This document shows, piece after piece, positions 60,906 to 64,000 of a stretch of DNA of 64,000 nt. Under the pieces are notes generated by a model. That model did not search any database and was not told the DNA's origin. It worked only from the letters and a program-made list of their open reading frames with translations. Position 1 is the first letter of the stretch, and every line of letters begins with the position of its first letter. The position numbers and the translations under genes were made by a program. The DNA is taken from NCBI GenBank assembly GCA_009691715.1, contig SIAN01000001.1, forward strand, positions 62,001 through 126,000, in the 5' to 3' direction. The DNA is from Planctomycetota bacterium. GTDB lineage: Bacteria > Planctomycetota > B15-G4 > SIAN01.

Positions 60906-62201
60906 ATGGCGGACGGCTTGCGCGAGCAACGGCCGCAACGCTGGCCAGCGGTGCTGGTCCTTATCGGCGTGAGCGGCATGGTGCCGGTGCCCGTGCTGGA
61001 GCACGCTCACGGACTGATCGAAGCGGTGGCGTGGAGCGTGCGTGGCCTGGTCGATCCGGTGGAGCGAACCGCGCTCGCCGCCAGCGAAGTCGCGGCCCCC
61101 CCTGATCTGGCGCTGGCGCTCGACCCGCGAGTCGTCTCGCTGCTCGAGACGATTCGCCGGAGAGTTCTGCCGCCGCCGGCCCGCGGTTGGCAGCGCGAAG
61201 GTCATTTCGGCGTCGTTCTAGTGGGCGCCCCTCCGGTCGAAAACCACCGCGACGAGGCGCGCGAGCTGGTTGTGCAGACGGCGGCCCCGGTCCCGTCTGG
61301 CGAGCCGGCGTTCTTCGGCGAGCAGCTGATCGGATTCACGCGAGTACACGCCGACGGCAGCGCCAGGATCGAGCGGATCACCCGGCCGGGCGGCCGCACG
61401 ACGGCCTGCGTCGGCGCACCCGGAGAACGCGAGGCGCGTTGTCTCGCGCTCGGCGACGGCAGTACCGACCTTCGCGTCGCGTATGCCGACGGCGGCGTCG
61501 AGTTGCGGGAGGGCGATCGGGCGTGGGCGGTCGATCCGCCGGGTCGCTCCGGCGCCGCGGCGATTCGAGTGGTGGGCGGGGCGCTGCTCGGACGGCTCGT
61601 GCGCGGAGAACTGCCGACCGGCGCCGCCCGCGACGAATGGCGCATCGTGCCGCCGGTGCCGGTGGAGAGCCTGGCCGAGGTCGCGATTCGGTTTCCCGCC
61701 GGCTTCGCGCCTCCGGGTGAGACCGACATCTACCCGTTCACGGTCACGTTGGCGCCCGATCCGCTGCTCGATCGTCGGCGCTCCTTCTGCCGGATCGACC
61801 GTGGGCGCGAGGCGGGCGTGCTGGCCGGCGCGGCGATCTCGAACGGCGGCGCGCTCATCGGGAGGGTCGAGCGCTCCGGCTACGGCGCGGCGCTTGTGCG
61901 CACGCTGCGCGACCCGGGCTTTCGCATGCGGGCACTGCTCCTGCAATCGGGGACGGCGGTGGCTTTTGATCTCGTAGCGCGCGGTGATCGCGGCGGCTTC
62001 GTCGAGATCGCCCCGCCGCCTTGCCCCGGCTGGGAGGGCGCGTTGGTCGTCACTGCAGCGAGCCCGGACGGCACCCCCGAAGGGCTTCTGTTCGGCGCGC
62101 TCGAGCGGCACGGCGACCGCTGCGAATTGTTGGCGGCGGCGAGCGCGGTCGGGCCTGCGGCGGCTTGGCGACTTCCAGGGGCGTGGGGCGCCGATCGATG
62201 A
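60906..62201 (+). CDS. mreC: Rod-complex protein MreC (divergent)
   Basis: MreC is a periplasmic rod-complex protein that binds PBP2. This 431-aa protein lies between mreB and mreD and has an N-terminal membrane helix at about 13-32. The most MreC-like part is the C-terminal beta region: FCRIDRGREAGVLAGAAISNGGALIGRVE near 296, then a second half-barrel to about 380. The middle (about 100-280) is unusually long and without clear similarity, so identification rests partly on gene order. Confidence 0.82.
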   Translation: MADGLREQRPQRWPAVLVLIGVSGMVPVPVLEHAHGLIEAVAWSVRGLVDPVERTALAASEVAAPPDLALALDPRVVSLLETIRRRVLPPPARGWQREGHFGVVLVGAPPVENHRDEARELVVQTAAPVPSGEPAFFGEQLIGFTRVHADGSARIERITRPGGRTTACVGAPGEREARCLALGDGSTDLRVAYADGGVELREGDRAWAVDPPGRSGAAAIRVVGGALLGRLVRGELPTGAARDEWRIVPPVPVESLAEVAIRFPAGFAPPGETDIYPFTVTLAPDPLLDRRRSFCRIDRGREAGVLAGAAISNGGALIGRVERSGYGAALVRTLRDPGFRMRALLLQSGTAVAFDLVARGDRGGFVEIAPPPCPGWEGALVVTAASPDGTPEGLLFGALERHGDRCELLAAASAVGPAAAWRLPGAWGADR

Positions 62202-62716
62202 GCATTCCCCTCGGTGTCGCACTGGGGCTCCTGCTCGGCGGTGTCGAGCTCGTGCTGCGCGCCCGACTTCCGCTGGCGCCCGACCTGCTGGCCGTCGCAA
62301 TCGGTGCGCTGCTGCTGCAGTCGCAGCGCCGCCCGGTCGGGGGCTGGATTCTCGGCGTTCTCCTCGGGTTCTCCACGTTTAGCGCCGACCCGACGGCTGC
62401 CGTGTTGCTGGGCGGTGGCATCGCTGCGCTTCTGCTGGTGCCGATGCGCGACCTGGTCTTCCTCGAAAGCGCCTGGACGCAGGCGTTGTTCGGGCTGGCG
62501 GCAGCGGTCGCACTCCGGTGCGCGCGCGAGCTTTACGCCTGGTTCGATCTCGTTCCGCGACTGCCCTGGAGCGAAGCGAGCTTCACTGCGCCGTTGCTGA
62601 GCGCGCTCCTGCTGCCGATACTCGTGCGCCTTGGCGGCGAGCTTCGTCGGATGGCGCGACGAATCGCCGACCGGATCGACGCATGGCGGGCGCGGGCGGG
62701 GCGCCAGACGTCGTAG
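62198..62716 (+). CDS. mreD: Rod shape-determining membrane protein MreD
   Basis: This 172-aa integral membrane protein has four or five hydrophobic helices: about 3-18, 26-41, 47-60, 65-82, 88-106 and a C-terminal one near 128-142. The size, topology, ATGA overlap with mreC and place before PBP2 all fit MreD, although MreD sequences diverge strongly and I see no diagnostic motif. The C-terminal tail is basic. Confidence 0.78.
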   Translation: MSIPLGVALGLLLGGVELVLRARLPLAPDLLAVAIGALLLQSQRRPVGGWILGVLLGFSTFSADPTAAVLLGGGIAALLLVPMRDLVFLESAWTQALFGLAAAVALRCARELYAWFDLVPRLPWSEASFTAPLLSALLLPILVRLGGELRRMARRIADRIDAWRARAGRQTS

Positions 62717-62749
62717 CGGCGCGTCCCTGCGCGACGGTCAACGTGCACG

Positions 62750-64000
62750 ATGGGCGGCGGCACACGCCTGCTTCACGTCGTCCTGGTATTCCTCGCGGTC
62801 GCCGCCGCGATCGGGCAGCGTCTCGCCACGCTGCAATTCGAGCAGCGCGAATTCTGGGAAGCGGAGGCGGTGAAGGCGCGGACGCGGGCGGAGACGCTCG
62901 GTTTCAAGCGCGGCGCGATCCTCGACTGTGACGGCCGGCCAATCGCGTCGAACCGCACGACCCGCAATCTCGCCTTCGTCTTCGGTGGATTTCGTAGAGG
63001 CGCCGCCTGCGGGCAGTTGCTCCTCACCCATTACCTGCTGACCGGGGAACGTTGCGGCGTCGCCGAAGTGGTGGCGCACCCCGATGCACGGATCGGCGAG
63101 CTCGCCAAGCTGACCATCGGCGAATTGAGGCGGATCGAGCCGGGTCAGCGCCGCGAGGACTTGCTCTGGTACGGCGCCTGGTTGGTTGAGGACGAGTCGA
63201 TCAAGGACGGCATCGAACGGCTGCGCGCGGGCGATCCGGCGCAGCTCGCGTTTCCGCGAATCGGCGCCGCGCACTCAGCAATCGCGACGCGGGTCAGCGC
63301 CGAGGCGGCGACGCTGCGCCAACTCACGCGCGCTCTCTCCGTGCCGGAGGACGAACTGATCGAGCGCATGGATCTGGCGATCGCGGCCGCCGATGCGCGC
63401 GTGCTGCGGCGGATGGCCGAGGAGGGGCCGGTCGAACGCGCTTACGAGCGCGAGCGCGCGCTGCATCGTGAACTCGACCATCGCGACGCTTTGCTATTCG
63501 CGAACGTCGCGCACGCCGCCGTGTTCGACCTCGCCGCCGATCCGAGCCGTCTGCCCGGGCTCGTCGTGCGTGAGGAGCCGCGCCGCATCTACCCGCCGGA
63601 GAACGACGTCGGCGCCGCGCTGATCGGGCGCGTCGGGCCGCCGTCGGAAGCGACCCTCAAGCCGTGGAATGAAAAGCGCAACGAACGCGATGTTCTGGCG
63701 CTCGAACCGTTCCCGACGCTCGAGCAGGCGATGCAGCGCGCGGAGCTTGACGACGCGCTGCGTCTCGATGTGGTGGCGCCGGATGAAGAGGTCGGTCGCG
63801 AAGGCCTCGAGCTCACGTTCGAGGCCGCGTTGCGTGGCCGACGTGGCTACCGGCGGACCGAGAACGACCGCGCAGGTCGCGTTGAGCGCGAGCTCGAGGT
63901 GGCGGCGCCCCGTCCGGGTCGCGACCTGGTCCTGACGCTCGATGTCGAGCTGCAGAAGGCCGCTGAAGCTGTGTTGCGGCGCGGTTTCGTGAAGAAGGGA
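62750..64000 (+). CDS. mrdA: Penicillin-binding protein 2, N-terminal part
   Basis: The first 417 codons of the class B transpeptidase that works with MreBCD and RodA in side-wall synthesis. The gene runs off the right edge. An N-terminal membrane helix (about 6-22) is followed by the pedestal domain. Family landmarks are RGAILDCDGRPIASN near 58 and EPRRIYPPEND with GAALIGRVG near 278. LELTFEAALRGRRGYRR, typical of the loop before the catalytic domain, lies near 349, and DLVLTLDVELQKAAE near 389. The catalytic Ser region lies beyond the window. It starts 34 bases after mreD. Confidence 0.93.
   Translation, partial: MGGGTRLLHVVLVFLAVAAAIGQRLATLQFEQREFWEAEAVKARTRAETLGFKRGAILDCDGRPIASNRTTRNLAFVFGGFRRGAACGQLLLTHYLLTGERCGVAEVVAHPDARIGELAKLTIGELRRIEPGQRREDLLWYGAWLVEDESIKDGIERLRAGDPAQLAFPRIGAAHSAIATRVSAEAATLRQLTRALSVPEDELIERMDLAIAAADARVLRRMAEEGPVERAYERERALHRELDHRDALLFANVAHAAVFDLAADPSRLPGLVVREEPRRIYPPENDVGAALIGRVGPPSEATLKPWNEKRNERDVLALEPFPTLEQAMQRAELDDALRLDVVAPDEEVGREGLELTFEAALRGRRGYRRTENDRAGRVERELEVAAPRPGRDLVLTLDVELQKAAEAVLRRGFVKKG

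Overview
This is GC-rich bacterial DNA (roughly two thirds or more G+C by eye) with dense coding and many 4-base ATGA/GTGA start-stop overlaps. No phage, insertion sequence, plasmid or CRISPR signal was seen. The best taxonomic guess is a high-GC member of the Planctomycetota. The reasons are an NPCBM-domain secreted protein, SGNH-hydrolase/TPR-like proteins, a CarboxypepD_reg repeat protein, two GroELs, Ser/Thr kinase and FHA-sigma54 signalling, and Gram-negative LPS genes. Myxococcota or Acidobacteriota cannot be excluded without a phylogeny.

Layout. 1-8281, minus strand: the end of an NADH dehydrogenase run (nuoA-nuoE-nuoF, with nuoB/C/D absent between A and E), a lipoprotein, and a chaperone run groEL-groES-groEL-dnaJ-grpE-fmdB. 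8509-17125, plus: NPCBM protein, RadC, a Trm112-like peptide, a metallophosphoesterase, YidC and two tandem SGNH proteins. 17223-32351, plus: an almost gapless run of nrdR, an ATP-cone protein that looks like a decayed class III ribonucleotide reductase, smc, an LpxL-type acyltransferase, a deoxyhypusine-synthase-like unknown, three ADP-heptose genes, a tandem LPS-kinase-like protein and two glycosyltransferases. A lipoprotein and a heptosyltransferase follow.

34213-44201, plus: a signalling cassette made of an FHA-GAF-sigma54 activator, an exported zincin-like protein, a membrane Ser/Thr kinase with a very long outer region, a secreted helical protein and a GTPase fused to a histidine-kinase-like core. 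44176-49090: a CarboxypepD_reg repeat protein, a second cysteine desulfurase, a membrane zinc protease and a cyclodeaminase-type protein.

49290-54791, plus: a complete ISC iron-sulfur operon (iscR-iscS-iscU-iscA-hscB-hscA) in which HscA carries IscX as a C-terminal fusion and HscB has a tetracysteine N-terminus. tRNA-Ala(CGC) lies at 55009-55084 on the minus strand. 55243-64000, plus: moeA, lnt, a coiled-coil membrane protein behind a strong promoter with an inverted repeat, a small membrane protein, and mreB-mreC-mreD-PBP2 (the last cut by the window end).

The main themes are envelope building (LPS heptose and core, lipoprotein acylation, rod-complex genes, YidC), protein folding, and Fe-S assembly that would supply complex I and other Fe-S enzymes.
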